Positions 13,485 through 57,474 of a stretch of 64,000 nt of DNA are shown in pieces. This DNA is from Archegozetes longisetosus. Lineage: Eukaryota; Arthropoda; Arachnida; Sarcoptiformes; Trhypochthoniidae. Position 1 is the first letter of the stretch. Every line of letters begins with the position of its first letter. A program made the position numbers and the translations under genes. The stretch lies in NCBI GenBank assembly GCA_018873245.2, contig JAEMBT020000008.1:13125172-13189171 (forward strand), given 5' to 3'. The notes beneath the pieces were generated by a model that saw nothing but the letters and a program-made list of their open reading frames with translations, did no database searches and was not told the origin of the DNA.

Positions 13485-13593
13485 AGATTTTGATCGATAC
13501 AAGAAATGCTCAGGTTTAGGCGCTGGCTTTAGTCTTCTTATTGCAGGAACAGATACGCTAAAGAGAGGACCACTTGAATTGCAGGCGTCTCTT

Positions 13594-13611
13594 ATGATTG
13601 CCATTGAATAG
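13594..13611 (+). promoter_or_regulatory. Five-codon upstream ORF before the mGluR start
   Basis: ATG ATT GCC ATT GAA TAG ends 4 nt before the receptor ATG at 13616, in a different frame. If it lies in the mRNA leader it would make initiation at 13616 depend on leaky scanning or re-initiation. The transcription start is not visible, so this is conditional. Confidence 0.4.
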
Positions 13612-13615
13612 GACA

Positions 13616-44873
<31,258 letters not shown>

Positions 44874-44911
44874 ATATTGATCAATTAGTGCCCCTCTATA
44901 TAATTGCATGC

Positions 44912-44917
44912 AATAAA
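44912..44917 (+). terminator. Poly(A) signal of the mGluR gene
   Basis: AATAAA lies 39 nt after the stop codon, in a context (ATGCAATAAAGATT) typical of used signals. It implies a very short 3' UTR. Later signals cannot be excluded. Confidence 0.55.
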
Positions 44918-45312
44918 GATTCTCATTGATGGCTTTCATGCTTTAGTATGATAACATTTGCACATATCATCTCATTCTGACATACATCCACTATTTTTTG
45001 ATAGAAAATTGCAACCAATTTCTCGTCTTTCTCATGTGTTTTTTTAATCTAAATTAATGATATTACAGCTAATTAAATTTTATTTTCAAAGACGAGACTC
45101 AATGTTGATGAAAGATCTGATAAAAAATAAATTGAGTTTGAGGAAACACCATCTCACATAAAAGCTCTCATAGGATATGCGACGAACGCAATTCATGAAT
45201 GTTGGTAGAGAATGAAATACTGTGCGACCAAAATATAGAACTTTGAGCTAGAATTGAGCGAATAGTCTAAATATGATGTATTTAACTTTGATTGAAAAGT
45301 TGATACTCTCAT

Positions 45313-45400
45313 ACCTGAACTAGCCTAACCTGGTCTGACCTAACCTAACTTAACCTAACTTAACCTGACCTAACCTAGCCTAACCTAATCCAACCGAACC
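45313..45400. repeat. CCTAA-like interstitial tract
   Basis: About 88 bp of CCTAA, CCTGA and CTTAA units on the + strand (TTAGG on the minus strand). It is the longest of the four tracts and lies about 0.4 kb after the mGluR gene. Confidence 0.65.
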
Positions 45401-46184
45401 AATTATGGCTATTAAAGAACCACTAGTTTGTGGATGGATCAAAATTATTTGACTCTACAATATGTGAAAGATTAAAATAATAAGGAAAAATAGGTATATG
45501 CGGAAATGAAGAATTACTTTATCTTCAAAGTAATAATGTTCTTAATGTACATAGAAATGAGTTATGCTCTCAAAACAATAGGAATTAAACGAAAGGCTCA
45601 GTTTTCTTAGACACATTTTAATCGTTTCAATTAATAAGGTCTGCACTAAAAGTAATGCTCAACTTTTCAAACTATTTCTCAAACATGTTTTCAGTTAAAT
45701 TTTCACCCAAGTTATCATTGTTTTGGAGCTTAATTCATATAATTATGAAATGTTATGAAAGTAAAAACAAATCAATTGATTATATGTTTGACATGAATTA
45801 TGGGAACAAAACGGTGATATTTTTATAAATATTTTCATATTTCATACTTAAAGCAGATTGACATGACACTTGCCTGATTAAAAAGAAAACTTCTTATATA
45901 CTTTCATATGAACAAACTTGAAGATAAGGTAAACGTTTACGTTTAAAACAAAGAGTGACGTAAGAAGTTTTCGCAAAACCTCTCAATCAATGTGAGGCTT
46001 AATTGAATCTGTATGCTTTTATAATCACTTCTGAATAAATGTATATATAATTGTACCAAATTGTTAATTAATTCAAATCGATTGTATATCAAATTATTAA
46101 ATTCCTATTCACCAAAGTTTTGCCACTTTATTTTAATTTAAAATCAATATTATCAACCATCTTAGAAAGCATAAGTATCATAAG

Positions 46185-46350
46185 TATATTCAAAAACTTT
46201 ATAATCGCTAATAGCAACCAAGAGTGAGACGAGCGTTGTGATCACATACTTGCCATCAGACTTTCCATCAGACCATAATACCTTCAGATGTTACTAAACT
46301 TATAGAATATTCAAGATTGTAGTGAAGGCAAATCTAAAATCAAATTCAGC
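46185..46350 (-). repeat. Dispersed repeat family, copy D (intergenic, inverted)
   Basis: On the minus strand it reads TTGAATATTCTATAAGTTTA, ATTATGGTCTGATGGAAAGT, GTATGTGATCACAACG, TTGGTTGCTATTAGCGATTA and TTTTTGAATATACTTATG. It matches copy C best over its second half. Confidence 0.65.
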
Positions 46351-46950
46351 AATAAATCGATGAGCACGACAAGGAGGCTGACACATGAAGGGTCTATTTG
46401 CTGTTGCTGAGTAAGATTACTAAGCTTTTAAGTGTATAGTAGAGGAAATCTCTATACAAAACAATCAACTGGTAAGTGCAGTAGACATTGACATTAGAGT
46501 CGAAATTATGAATAATGGAGAATTCCACCAAATATTCTAAATTTAAAGCACGCATATGAAAATTTATGACTTTTAGTAATTGAACTCGACTCTAATTCAA
46601 TGATAGAGTTGATTGAAAGTCTTGAAAATTGGTTAAACTTGTTATTAAGATATTATACTCAAATAGAATCGTAAATTTAATGGTTTTTAGGTTTGGTAAT
46701 AACTTTAGTGTGATTTATAATAATTAATGTTGGCTTGATTTTCAAACAAATAAAAACAAAATTACAAGATCAGAGTTATATTAGGGGAGAGTCAATTCAT
46801 AGAGAATACAAGAATTTTAATAATGCAAAAATTCTTTTCACTAAAATTAATCTTAAGTTGATTTCAAACCAAATTTATATTCACAAATTGTGTCTTAACA
46901 AGCAATCTAAAACTTACAAGAATTATGCGCTTTAGTAGCTCTAATCATAC

Positions 46951-47043
46951 TAGAAATTTTTGTATCCAATCAGTCAGATATTGGAAATTCTTGTATCCAA
47001 TCAGCCAGAAATTAGAAATTCTTGTATTCAATCAATCAGAAGA
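46951..47043. repeat. 31-bp tandem repeat, 3 units
   Basis: Units starting TAGAAATTCTTGTATCCAAT and continuing CAGYCAGAAAT; units 1 and 2 are closest. Confidence 0.8.
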
Positions 47044-49312
47044 AAGTATTGGAGGGAAAGCTTGTTATTCGTACGATGATAGTTAGGAAAAGAAATATAA
47101 TTTGATAATATGTTTAGAGTGAAGTATAAGGTTATAATTGTCGGAAAAGTATAGATCTAATAAATGTGACGACTTTATTAATAGGCTTCCTATTCATTTG
47201 TCAATTGATAGATAAGAGTTAATCGCTGACAGAAATCCTTTCGAGCACGAAATACTGACAATACATCCTTATATTCCGTATATGATTCTGTTATATCAAA
47301 ATCATCTGATAAGTCACTCAAGTCTATATGGGGCTAAACCTTATAGACCTTTCTTCAGACCTTTTATCTTTACTAACATAATGTCCGGCTTTTATCATAC
47401 AATGTCTTGTGTAACAGTCGATATGATCTACAGATCATATAAGTGTAGTTGTTTTATCGATTTTATTGTATATACAGAGCTAAGTGATGCATAATTTTAT
47501 TTACTTAAACTTTTTTCCTTTTTTTATCTATTTAACAAAAACTGCTCAGACTCTCAACTTTCTAGATAACTCCATGCAAGTTATGATAATCAAGACTTAT
47601 TTAGCCGATACTCCGAGTCACTGGTCCGAATCAAAGTCAACCAAATTCGTTATGAAATTAGGTTTTGGGCTTATGTTGAGATGAATACACCATGTATTGA
47701 TTAATGTTTACAATATAGTACTATATTTAGCGCAATCAGTGTCTAAGTGCAATATATTCTGTAACGATCCTAACGAGCACTGCTAAGAATAATACAAAAA
47801 TACTGTACATATACTTATCAAGAGTTATACAAAAATATCGTGCATATTCTTGCAAAGAATAGTACATAAATAATGTATATATTTTTACTAAGTATTTTCG
47901 CACATCACTCCAGATGAAAACTACAATAAGAACAAACTATATAGAAATTAAATCAAATTGAATAACGGAAGGCATTTAATAATTGCTTGCAGTAAAACTC
48001 ACGTCGACTCTACAACATTTAAGATTGAGGTTTACAAGCAATTAGTTAATTAAAGCCAAATATTTTATGAATTGATTCAAAACTTTTAAAGATATACTGA
48101 AATACCTCTATATAGTGACTCGCTTGAGACCAATAATTTACATTGATTATAACGAAGTTTCAGTATAAAGATATTGATATCAGTTGAAATGAATATGTCG
48201 AACTGAAGACTTGCGTTCATCATATCGAGGTATCATTGTATTTACTAATGAGAAATGATTGTTCTCTAATGTTTGTTGAAGTATTTGAATTATAATCAAT
48301 TGATGTCCTTATTGTTGGAGTGTTAACCCAATGAACTATATAATTTGAGATTTGAAAAGTTAGGAAGTATTAGTGAAGTAAAAAGCGTAAATTTAAGTTT
48401 AAGTTATCAGTTATGTTATGTTAACGCGATTAGGGTTGTGATGTTTTTGTAGTGATCACCTATGATCAAACTACCTAAATTGATGTTTTCTTAAGCATTG
48501 AGTAAATAGAGTTTCAAATTGAAAATCAATTTTATCGAACACATCATCTAAACATATTTATATTCTATTTTACAAACTCTTCTTTATTATCAAATCATTA
48601 CAATAACGATTGTAGACCTTAATCGATATAATATTGAGTACATTAGTAAAGAGAAAAATACTGATAATTTCAGTTATTAATCAAAATAAGTATAGAACAG
48701 CTAATGAGAGCGTAGTTCAACTTATTGGTCCAATTATTACTAATTTAGTATAAAGTAATTACTAGTAAATAATTAGTAATAACTTATGTCAATGCATGTC
48801 TAAAAGATAAGTGGATAACTGCTGTCATTTTCAGAAATGTTTATTTCAAAATTTGTTCACATCCATTCATATCAATTATTATATAAATGCATTCATATTT
48901 AACTTCACGATCATTATTCCTTCTCTACTGTATATAATCTATTATTTGCTTCTTTACTATTGAAACAGTGAGAAAATGTTCAGAATTAGAAAAGCAGAGA
49001 ATCAGAGAAAATAGAAAGGGGGAATCAAGTAGGAAATGGAGTTTCAATAGAAGAGAGCATTGAAACGGTATGTTGACTACACTTATGAGAAGAGTGATCT
49101 ATTGGGAATAAATCAGTCCTACAAGATTCACCTCTAACTATATGACGCAAATCCAATCTGAGAGCTAAATCACCTAACCATCCTCTTCTGAGCTCTAATT
49201 TCAACCAATACTCTCTCCATTGGATTTACTGTTAATTCATTCAAAAGTTGGTGCATTAACCTTAAGACAAGAAAATTATTGATTCAGATCTAAGTTCAAA
49301 TTGTAAAGAAAT

Positions 49313-49315
<3 letters not shown>

Positions 49316-49373
<58 letters not shown>
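49316..49373. repeat. (GA)n microsatellite
   Basis: About 58 bp of GA dinucleotide with one slip near the right end. Confidence 0.95.
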
Positions 49374-49479
49374 GACTTACTTTTCACTTAAGACTTCTCA
49401 CTTGAAAGTTTCAAATTATTGACATTTATAGACTGAGAGTGGGAAGTTATAGAATTTGAGAATTTTGATGGAGTGGTTT

Positions 49480-49770
49480 CTAAAAGGGATACTTTAAATT
49501 AATAATTTTTCCTCGATGCTGGTCGTGACGCACGGCTCGATAACCACCGTTGTAACCATTGCTGTACATATGTTGTAGTACTGGATTTATAGGAAAATAT
49601 AGATTTATTAATTTTGGACTCTCATCTCCATGGCTAACACAATAATAAAGCTTCAAATTATAAAACAGGACTAAACAATAAAGTAGGAAATGAACAGCTG
49701 ACACGTATCTCATTCTTATATTGAATCTTCTCTTCAGTTTAACTTCATTTTTCACTAAAATAAACTTCAC
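49480..49770 (-). CDS. Weak candidate: short secreted protein ORF
   Basis: A 96-codon frame. A start at an internal Met gives MRYVSAVHFLLYCLVLFYNL, which looks like a signal peptide, followed by a short hydrophilic part with SNGYNGGYRAVRHDQHRGK. The stretch at 49510-49570 is less AT-rich than its surroundings. Open frames of this length are expected by chance in DNA this AT-rich, and I recognise no family. Confidence 0.2.
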   Translation of the reverse strand: MKFILVKNEVKLKRRFNIRMRYVSAVHFLLYCLVLFYNLKLYYCVSHGDESPKLINLYFPINPVLQHMYSNGYNGGYRAVRHDQHRGKIINLKYPF

Positions 49771-52397
49771 ATCAAACCAGAAGTTGCGAGTAACTTCTGT
49801 AAATCACAAGTTAAGTCTAACTTGCAGTTAGCTTTTTATGTCTTCTATTACTTCTTGTGTTAATTCTTATACTACTGGTGGCCAATGGTATCGTTGCAAA
49901 GCATAAAATAAACTAAATTGTTATTTATTGTTATTAATAGCATTTGAAAAGTTGATTAACTACTTGTTTCAGAATATTTACATGTATTGAAGTTTTTTCA
50001 GGTTATTATATTTGGTATCTTTTAGGTAAAAAACTGAAAAACTCTAAGATATCGTTTCCATTACTATCTACAGATATGCGTTTCAAGTGCTATAAAGTTG
50101 AGTCTGTAATTGAAGCAAGATTACAAACAGAACTTAATAGCAAAGAGCCAAAGATATGTAGATTAGTACAGAAAGTAGTGGTTAAAATCAAAATTACCAA
50201 ACCATATCTAATGGAAAATAACATTTTAGTTTAAGCTATAAGCTTCAGATGCACGTATTTTAAACGTCAACTTTTCTAAGTGCCACACAACACACATCTG
50301 TTCCGAGCATTTGCATGTCTGCAAAAAAAATATAAGATATATATATATAGAATAAGTTATATATATAGTTATATATATATATATAAAATAATACCACTAC
50401 TTATTGATGCGTTACATTGCTACCAATTTGTAGTTCTGGCAATAACTATGCCTCACGCCAGTCTACTCCGTACACTGTATATCTTACATCATATCTCTCT
50501 GTTGTGATTACTAACAATCAGTTATATTAGCCATACTAATAAGAACTGCCTGTCTTATTGATATTTGTTTCTTTTTAAATACTTTTATTAGACTGTGTAT
50601 AATCGATAATTAGCTGTTCTTTTATTGTTGGTAAATAATTGCTGATTCATGTTATTATACTTTTGTCAGTTCTTTCTACAGGTATTACTCAATTTTTCAA
50701 TTGTGTTTCTTTCATATTTGTCATTAATAACATCTCATAATATAGATAATGATGTTTTAGGCTTAAACTTGTTTAAAGTTAATTTAGTTAAAAGTTAACT
50801 GCTTTGGTTGCGCATAAAGCATATAATTTATCAGAAATGACGAGTAAATGAGAATAAGTTACACAATACTTGTCTAAATAAAACAGTGATTTGTCTTAAC
50901 GCTAAATTTGATTAAGGCTTATTTGTAAACGTAAAACTATTGTTTCTTTTTTTATGTTTAAAAATTACATTTCAACTCAAGTTTTGAGCTCTTTTCGCTA
51001 ACTTATCCAAAAATAAACTCAATTTTCATTGAGACAATAAAACTGCTGAGCAAAGGATTTAATATACTAGGAAATTGTTTCTTTTAATATAAATTAAACT
51101 CACTTTTACTCAGCCTATTCATCAAATTTGAAAATAAGAAAGAGCTAAGTAAAGTATTTTTTATAGTATTATCTAAAACTTCTGATGGATTAAGTGAATA
51201 GAAGTGTTTTTTAAAAGGAAACACTTTTCCAATACTAAATATAGTCGTAAAGAATGATTATAAAAGCTTTATATCATCAAACAGTTAAGAGTTAGAAAAA
51301 AATAGAAAATCATTTGTTTAAGTACAAATTTGAGTCACAGCTTAAAAGGGTTTAAAACTAAAGTAATATAATATTCAGTAATATTAAAATAAGTTTTAAG
51401 TTGTAATAAACTTGAATTAAATGAACTAGTAAAAGCCATATAAACATTTGTTTAACAGTAGTATTGGTGGCAATTAAAGTGGATTTATTTGAATGCTCTT
51501 TCACCGGTTAGTGACCAACATTTCCACCAAAATGCCATTAATAATAAACAGCAATAAAACGCAAATCTTTTTAACAGTTTATGTTTGGATTAAAACTACT
51601 TTCAATTCTGATAACTAAAGCGGAGCTAAAGCTTAGAAAGGGTTTAGAAATATTTTAATAAATAATGAGTTGCCAATTGAAAGCAGGAGTTCTACTAAAA
51701 TCCATTTAATTTAATCTCTTGGCTAACTTAACAGTGCTTTCTAACAGTGCTTTCTCTACTAGAAGTTCTCATTTTATTACAACTTTTTATATATTCAAAT
51801 CACGATCGAGTCAAACAAAAAGCATAATAAAAAACATAATAAGTTCAATTTAAACTAAAATCACAATTTTCAATCATTTCTGCAATTTTGTTGAAAGTTT
51901 GTTTTGAAAATAAAAGTTAATAAAACTAATACTTTTCAGTAATACAATGCGTTTAACTTTACTTACACTCAATAAGTAGTGAATAGAAAGAAAAAAATCG
52001 CTTTTCGTTTTCAGCTCACACTCTAAAGTGATTGCAACCAAAAGTTTATTCTTAGAAAAAACATTTTGAAATTCATCCAATGTTTTGATTATATGTTACA
52101 TAAGAATGAATTTGGAGCAGAATTAGCTTTTAAAATAAGATCGAAATTAGATTTTAATAGAAGTGAAATGAAAGTAAAAAAAGTTACACAAGTCATTAAA
52201 CATGAGAACTAAACCAATACTAGTTTGAAAATGTTATCTGAGGAGAAGTTAGCCTTAGAGACGACTAGTTTCTAAGGAAATAAACATAGCTTAATGTAAA
52301 TAAAAATAGTAAACCAAGAGCTAGTACTCAAACCAACAGCTCCTTTTCGCAGATCAATTCAAATATTTAATAAATCTATTATACCAACAAATCTAAT

Positions 52398-52658
52398 ATG
52401 TTTAGTTCTCACCAATTTATACGATGCTTATCAACACAAGCCAATCGCGTGGTATCAGGTGTGCTATCGGGTATCAGGATATTAGACATGACCCGAATCT
52501 TAGCTGGGCCGTTTTGTACAATGCTACTCAGCGACTTAGGGGCTGAAGTGATCAAAATAGAAAAGCCAAAGACTGGCGATGAGACTCGAGTTTGGGGACC
52601 GCCCTTTGTGTCTCCTGAATTGTCCTGCTATTTTGTGGCCGTTAATCGTAATAAAAAG
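52398..52658 (+). CDS. SUGCT: SUGCT-like exon 1
   Basis: 87 codons, from MFSSHQF to [11 protein letters not shown]. It ends at AAA AAG followed by GCACTT; there is no GT in the right place. The open frame runs on for a few codons ([10 protein letters not shown]) that have no counterpart in relatives and are read as intron. Confidence 0.85.
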
Positions 52659-54005
52659 GCACTTATCCTACCTGTCTTATTATGCTACTAAATTGATTCA
52701 GTCATTTCTATGCTTTCTGATTAAGTGGTCACAATATTTATTATGTATTCTCTTATCTATACTATCATTTTTTACGCTATATTAACGCCAAACAATACTT
52801 TTCAATACTTTTTCTATTAGTATTCATATATTAACCATCAAATAATTATGTCATTGGGATCATTCAAATTATTTTTATAGACTCTCATTGTTAGAGTTAC
52901 TAAAAAAGTTTATTTTTATGGCAAATAGATCTTGTTTATCTTGTTTTATAGATAAAAAAATATTTTTATATCAACTTATTTTTTATAATTATTACAGAGT
53001 GTTGTGATTGATCTAAAGCAAGCGAAAGGTATTGAATTGTTGTTGGAATTAGTAAAGAAGTGCGACGTACTAATTGAGAACTACGTACCGGGAAAGCTAT
53101 CTGAAATTGGTATCTCGTACGAAAAGATTAAGAAAATAAATCCAAAAATGATTTATGCGTCAATAACTGGATTCGGATCAAGTGGTCCTTACGCTAAGAG
53201 AGCTGGTTATGACGTAATTGCAGCCTCCATTGGAGGCCTACTTTCAATTACTGGTCCAGAAGATGGTGATCCATGTAAGCCTGGAGTCGCTGTCACTGAT
53301 CTCACAACTGGATTGTATGCCAAAAGTGCTATATTATCAGCACTTCTTTACAGAGAGAGATATGGGACGGGATGTAAAATAGATTGCAATTTGCTATCGA
53401 GTCAAGTAAGTATGTTAACCAACTTAGCCTCCAATTATTTGAATTGTGGCGCTAACGCACGCAGGAGAGGTACTGCACACGAAAGTATTGTTCCCTATCA
53501 GTCGTTCAAGTGCAAAGATTCTAAATATATCACTATTGGAGCTGCTTCTGATCGTATGTTTCTCAAACTTTGCCAATTAATTGGTCTGACCAACGCTTCT
53601 AATGACGATAGGTTTCAAAGTAATGCTAAAAGAGTTGCCAATCGTAATGAACTTATTCAATTGATTCAGGATAAGATTGAGAAGAAGCCGATTAAGGATT
53701 GGCTGAACATATTTGAAAATTCAGGCATCTCTTACGGACCTGTGAATGATATAGAAGATGTTTTTATAGACCCGCAGGTACTACATAATAAATGCGTGAT
53801 CGAAACAAACGATAGCGAGACAGGAAACATAAAAATGTTAGCAAATGCAGTCAAATACTCGAGTGAAAATAATATGTTAAATCAAAATGTCACGTCTCCT
53901 CCACTGTTAGGACAACACACGATTCAGATTTTGAAATCAGTTTTGAGTTATGATGAATCTAAGATTAAACTTTTGTTAGATCTAAATGTTATTCAGTCCC
54001 ATTGA
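52398..54005 (+). CDS. SUGCT: CaiB/BaiF family CoA-transferase, SUGCT-like, 2 exons, complete
   Basis: Exons 52398-52658 and 52998-54005 give 422 residues, close to human SUGCT. SUGCT moves CoA from succinyl-CoA to glutarate or 3-hydroxymethylglutarate in mitochondria, a salvage step for dicarboxylic acids from lysine and tryptophan breakdown. The N-terminus ([17 protein letters not shown]) has Arg, Ser and Thr, no acid, and suits a mitochondrial presequence. Family motifs: [82 protein letters not shown] with the catalytic Asp at about residue 188, [24 protein letters not shown], and PPLLGQHT near the end. Acid and Gly positions expected in family III transferases are kept, so it looks active. 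The sole intron (52659-52997) splits NRNKK from SVVIDLK in phase 0 and seems to use a GC donor. Other family III transferases (for example AMACR) fit less well. Confidence 0.93.
52998..54005 (+). CDS. SUGCT: SUGCT-like exon 2
   Basis: It starts at AGT after the acceptor TTATTACAG (52989-52997) and reads [19 protein letters not shown]. It holds the catalytic Asp and the whole C-terminal half, and stops at TGA 54003-54005. Confidence 0.94.
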   Translation, partial: SVVIDLKQAKGIELLLELVKKCDVLIENYVPGKLSEIGISYEKIKKINPKMIYASITGFGSSGPYAKRAGYDVIAASIGGLLSITGPEDGDPCKPGVAVTDLTTGLYAKSAILSALLYRERYGTGCKIDCNLLSSQVSMLTNLASNYLNCGANARRRGTAHESIVPYQSFKCKDSKYITIGAASDRMFLKLCQLIGLTNASNDDRFQSNAKRVANRNELIQLIQDKIEKKPIKDWLNIFENSGISYGPVNDIEDVFIDPQVLHNKCVIETNDSETGNIKMLANAVKYSSENNMLNQNVTSPPLLGQHTIQILKSVLSYDESKIKLLLDLNVIQSH

Positions 54006-54032
54006 TCGAAACTTGTTTCTAACTCTAATGTA

Positions 54033-54038
54033 AATAAA
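54033..54038 (+). terminator. Poly(A) signal of the SUGCT-like gene
   Basis: AATAAA lies 27 nt after the stop codon, again implying a short 3' UTR. Confidence 0.5.
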
Positions 54039-54078
54039 ACTTAACCCAATCCTATGATTAAAGGAAAAACACTTTCAA

Positions 54079-54079
<1 letters not shown>

Positions 54080-54122
<43 letters not shown>
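54080..54122. repeat. (ATT)n microsatellite
   Basis: About 14 TTA units just past the poly(A) signal of the SUGCT-like gene. Confidence 0.95.
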
Positions 54123-56065
54123 CCTCAAAATCGCTTTCAACGAAAAGAAATTTAGTTCCGAAATACATTTAATACATTTTATGCCTAGAAGTAGAAAATT
54201 ATTCTAAGCTATAAATATAAATAATGATCTGATATTAAAGTCAATAAAAGTTGATAGACTTTCGATTCTATATTTGATAAAAACTTTTCAAACAATATAT
54301 AGTAAATCTATTGCTTCAGCTTTTCCAAATTGAAACCATTCTCACTTAACATTACATCAATTCTGATATTTTGTTCAACTACTTTCGAGTAAATATCTTC
54401 CTCTCTGGACAAGACTGTGAAAAGATTTTAAGTTTTCTACTTTGACCAACAAATCGATGCCTAAAGTTAAAACTACTTTGATTCAATTGACGGTTTATAG
54501 ATTCGAGTAGTACGGAAGCAATTATATGAATTTTGTTGCATTCTATCTAAAACTATTTCAAATATTTATTGCATCTAATGAATCAAATTTTATGATTAGA
54601 ATTGCATTTTTACATTCAACCAATTATTCTAAATATTTATTCAGATATTTTTTAAAGTTTTGCCTAAAATGTTAAATAAAATTCAATAAAGTTTTTAACT
54701 ATTCTGTACCGGAACTACAAAATTGATATGAATTGAATTTAAATAAATTTATTCGATATATTCGAGAGAGAGAATAACTGTAAGTAGATTAGGATAGGAT
54801 TAAGTAGCGATAAGATAGAATGTGAATAAAGGAGGAAAGAAGAGAAGCGGTGATAAATCATAAACGATGTTTAGTACAGAAGAGCTAAAGTGCTATGCCT
54901 TTTAGCTGTGCGACATAATTATGCGATCAAATAATTAGATGTAGCTAACATATATTACACCCATTCATATCACAAATACATTATTGATTGCGCCTATCAT
55001 TTCATTTATAAAATCACTCAACACTATGATTATTATTTTCTTTATGTCTTTTCTTTGTAATAATGGCTTTTGAGCAACAGTTGAAGGATAGTTTAAATGA
55101 CTTTCTTCCACAACACTAACTGTAAGACAAAAGTTGAGATTAAATTGATTGAAGCGTTAGACTAAATTTCATATTAAACTGATGTGACATCTATAGAGCT
55201 AACACTCTCGTGTCACTGATTGATTAGCTTAGAGATAACGATCATTTGTTTTAACGTAAATCTTACCAATGTTATGTGTTTGTAAGATTTTACAGTGATT
55301 CAAACATAATTTATGCTAATTGACACACAAAACAAAACATTGTGTAAACAATAATTGATTCTGAATAATATTAAAATAAATTCCTAAACAACTCTATTAA
55401 TTATAAGTGAAATACTTTACCATACATTTGAACAGTTTTGGAGTGAGAAAAGGAAAACTAAAGTAGTGTTGAGTTGTTTATTGTGAAGTTAGAAAACAAT
55501 AAACAATAAGAAAATATAAGTATTAAAAGTTATAGTTATCAATAAAAATGGGAGAAAATTTGTCTAATCTCTATATTTTACGTTCTCTCGTAAAAGTGCA
55601 CCATAACCAATATTTAGGTTATGACCCGAAAGCTTTTATTTTAAGAAATCTAACTTTCAATCACATATTTTCAGTCTAGAAAATATCACTCAAATCACAC
55701 AATAAAACTAAGAATTTGCTTTTTTCAACTCTTCATTGCTACAGAAATCAAATCATAAAATGTTGGTTAGGAACCTGAAGTCATATTCTGTCACATGTTA
55801 ACAATAGATTTTGAACGCATTTCACTCATTTTCAGCCACATTAACTAACAGTTAAGTAACTTTCAACAATTCAATCAAAACATATAATTCAGTTTTAATA
55901 TCTTCTGATCAAAATCAGACCATTTGATTGTTCTTATGAAGAATGGTTTTATATACTCCTAATCACTTATGGTATTAGTTTTCAAAAGTATGAGAAGTAG
56001 TACAACAAGCAGAAGGTGATTATTGAAAAGAGTGTGAATCTATATGTATGTTGAGATATATGAAC

Positions 56066-56145
56066 ATTGAGCTATATAAATATTGAGCTATATAAATATT
56101 GAGCTATATAAATACTCAGCCATACAAATATTGAACTATATAAAT
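56066..56145. repeat. 16-bp tandem repeat, 5 units
   Basis: ATTGAGCTATATAAAT three times exact, then two diverged units; weaker relatives lie on both sides. Confidence 0.85.
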
Positions 56146-57370
56146 ATTCAAATTATATGAACTCTTTCTACAAATTGAAGATCCATTACTTAATTTAATC
56201 TCTCTACAGCTATAGCTATCATTTGTCTTACGAGCTATAAATAATAGAATGATAAATAACATATGAAAGTAATTGATTAAGCGAAGAAACAAAGCTTGAA
56301 AACTAAATGTTAGATAAATGTTATTCTAACTCACCAGGAGAGAAATCAGTTAATTAAGAGTCTGAGTTTGGAGTCAGAAAAGTTCGATCAAATAGATAAA
56401 AGATATGACACAGTTCAAAAAGACTATAAACTATTGATAAATGATTTTAGAAAATTTAGATATCATTTAATTTAATTAGCTTTTCCTAAAATAGCTTCTA
56501 ATAGATTATTGTTTAACTCCTAAATTATATTTATTACTTGAACAATTTTATTTTATTGCATATAATTATTAAATTTTGTCATTAATATAAGTTGAGTCAA
56601 CATTAATCTAACTTAATGTTCAAACTGATAAGTTGGGCTTGAAACATACCAAAGGCTTGAAACATACTAAAGACTCGAAACAACATAGAAATCAATTTGG
56701 AGCAAAGTGAAAAATTAGTTGCTGGTAATAAAATCAAAACTTCAATTTGACATTAAGGGATCGATAGCTAAGTCAATGAACACTTATTGGCTAAGATTCA
56801 ATTAACTCGTAATTTCAAACAGATTTAGCTAAAAGTATTTTAGTTGAGAAATTAAAAACAAAATCCATTAGCCTTTCAAAGCAATCAATTGGATAAGAAT
56901 TGATAACTTGGCTTATCTCCCAAAACAGATCGGTTTGACCATCAAATAATTCAAATATATTTCAGATAAATAAGTCAGGGCTGAAAGAGTAATTAGTTTT
57001 CTATTGAAGGTTCAAAATAAGACTAAAGTATATGAAGGTATATGAAGGTATCTAAAGAATGCTGAATGGAAATAATAAATTACATGATCTCGTTTTTCTG
57101 AGGTCATGAAAATATTTTCAATCGAAGTGAAATCAATAGAAATCGAAACAAACTTCAATACATTGACAGCACTAGTATTATAATTATACGAAACATTCGG
57201 AATCCTAGTCCCGCTCTTACTTAATATCAGGTATTAATATTGAAGTTTTTTTAGAAATTGTTAACCCCATAACACAAATAAACTGAATTGTCTAGTTCTG
57301 TAACAGTGGCTGAGTTAAGATTATAAGAAATAAAGTTAGTTATTGAATGAGAATAAAAAGTATAGCTATG

Positions 57371-57474
57371 TAAACGTTACCAGTTCTGTAAACGTTACCA
57401 GTTATGTTAAGTTACCGCTTACGTTAAGTTACCTCTTACGTTAAGTTATCAGTTATGCTAAGCTACCAGATATC
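57371..57474. repeat. 17-18-bp tandem repeat, 6 units
   Basis: Two TAAACGTTACCAGTTnTG units of 18 bp, three TTAAGTTACCnCTTACG-like units of 17 bp, then CTAAGCTACC; the two sub-types show stepwise change. Confidence 0.8.

Larger units (their letters stand above)
12130..13593. other. Upstream region of the mGluR gene
   Basis: It holds three tandem repeats (12921, 13271, 13437). From about 13030 the sequence is less AT-rich, as a promoter or leader might be. No confident TATA box, initiator or upstream exon can be assigned. Confidence 0.4.
44918..52397. other. Intergenic between mGluR and the SUGCT-like gene
   Basis: It holds the CCTAA tract, dispersed-repeat copy D, the 31-bp repeat, a (GA)n tract and one weak minus-strand ORF. 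No other gene seen; the promoter of the CoA-transferase gene should lie near the right end but no element is clear. Confidence 0.6.
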
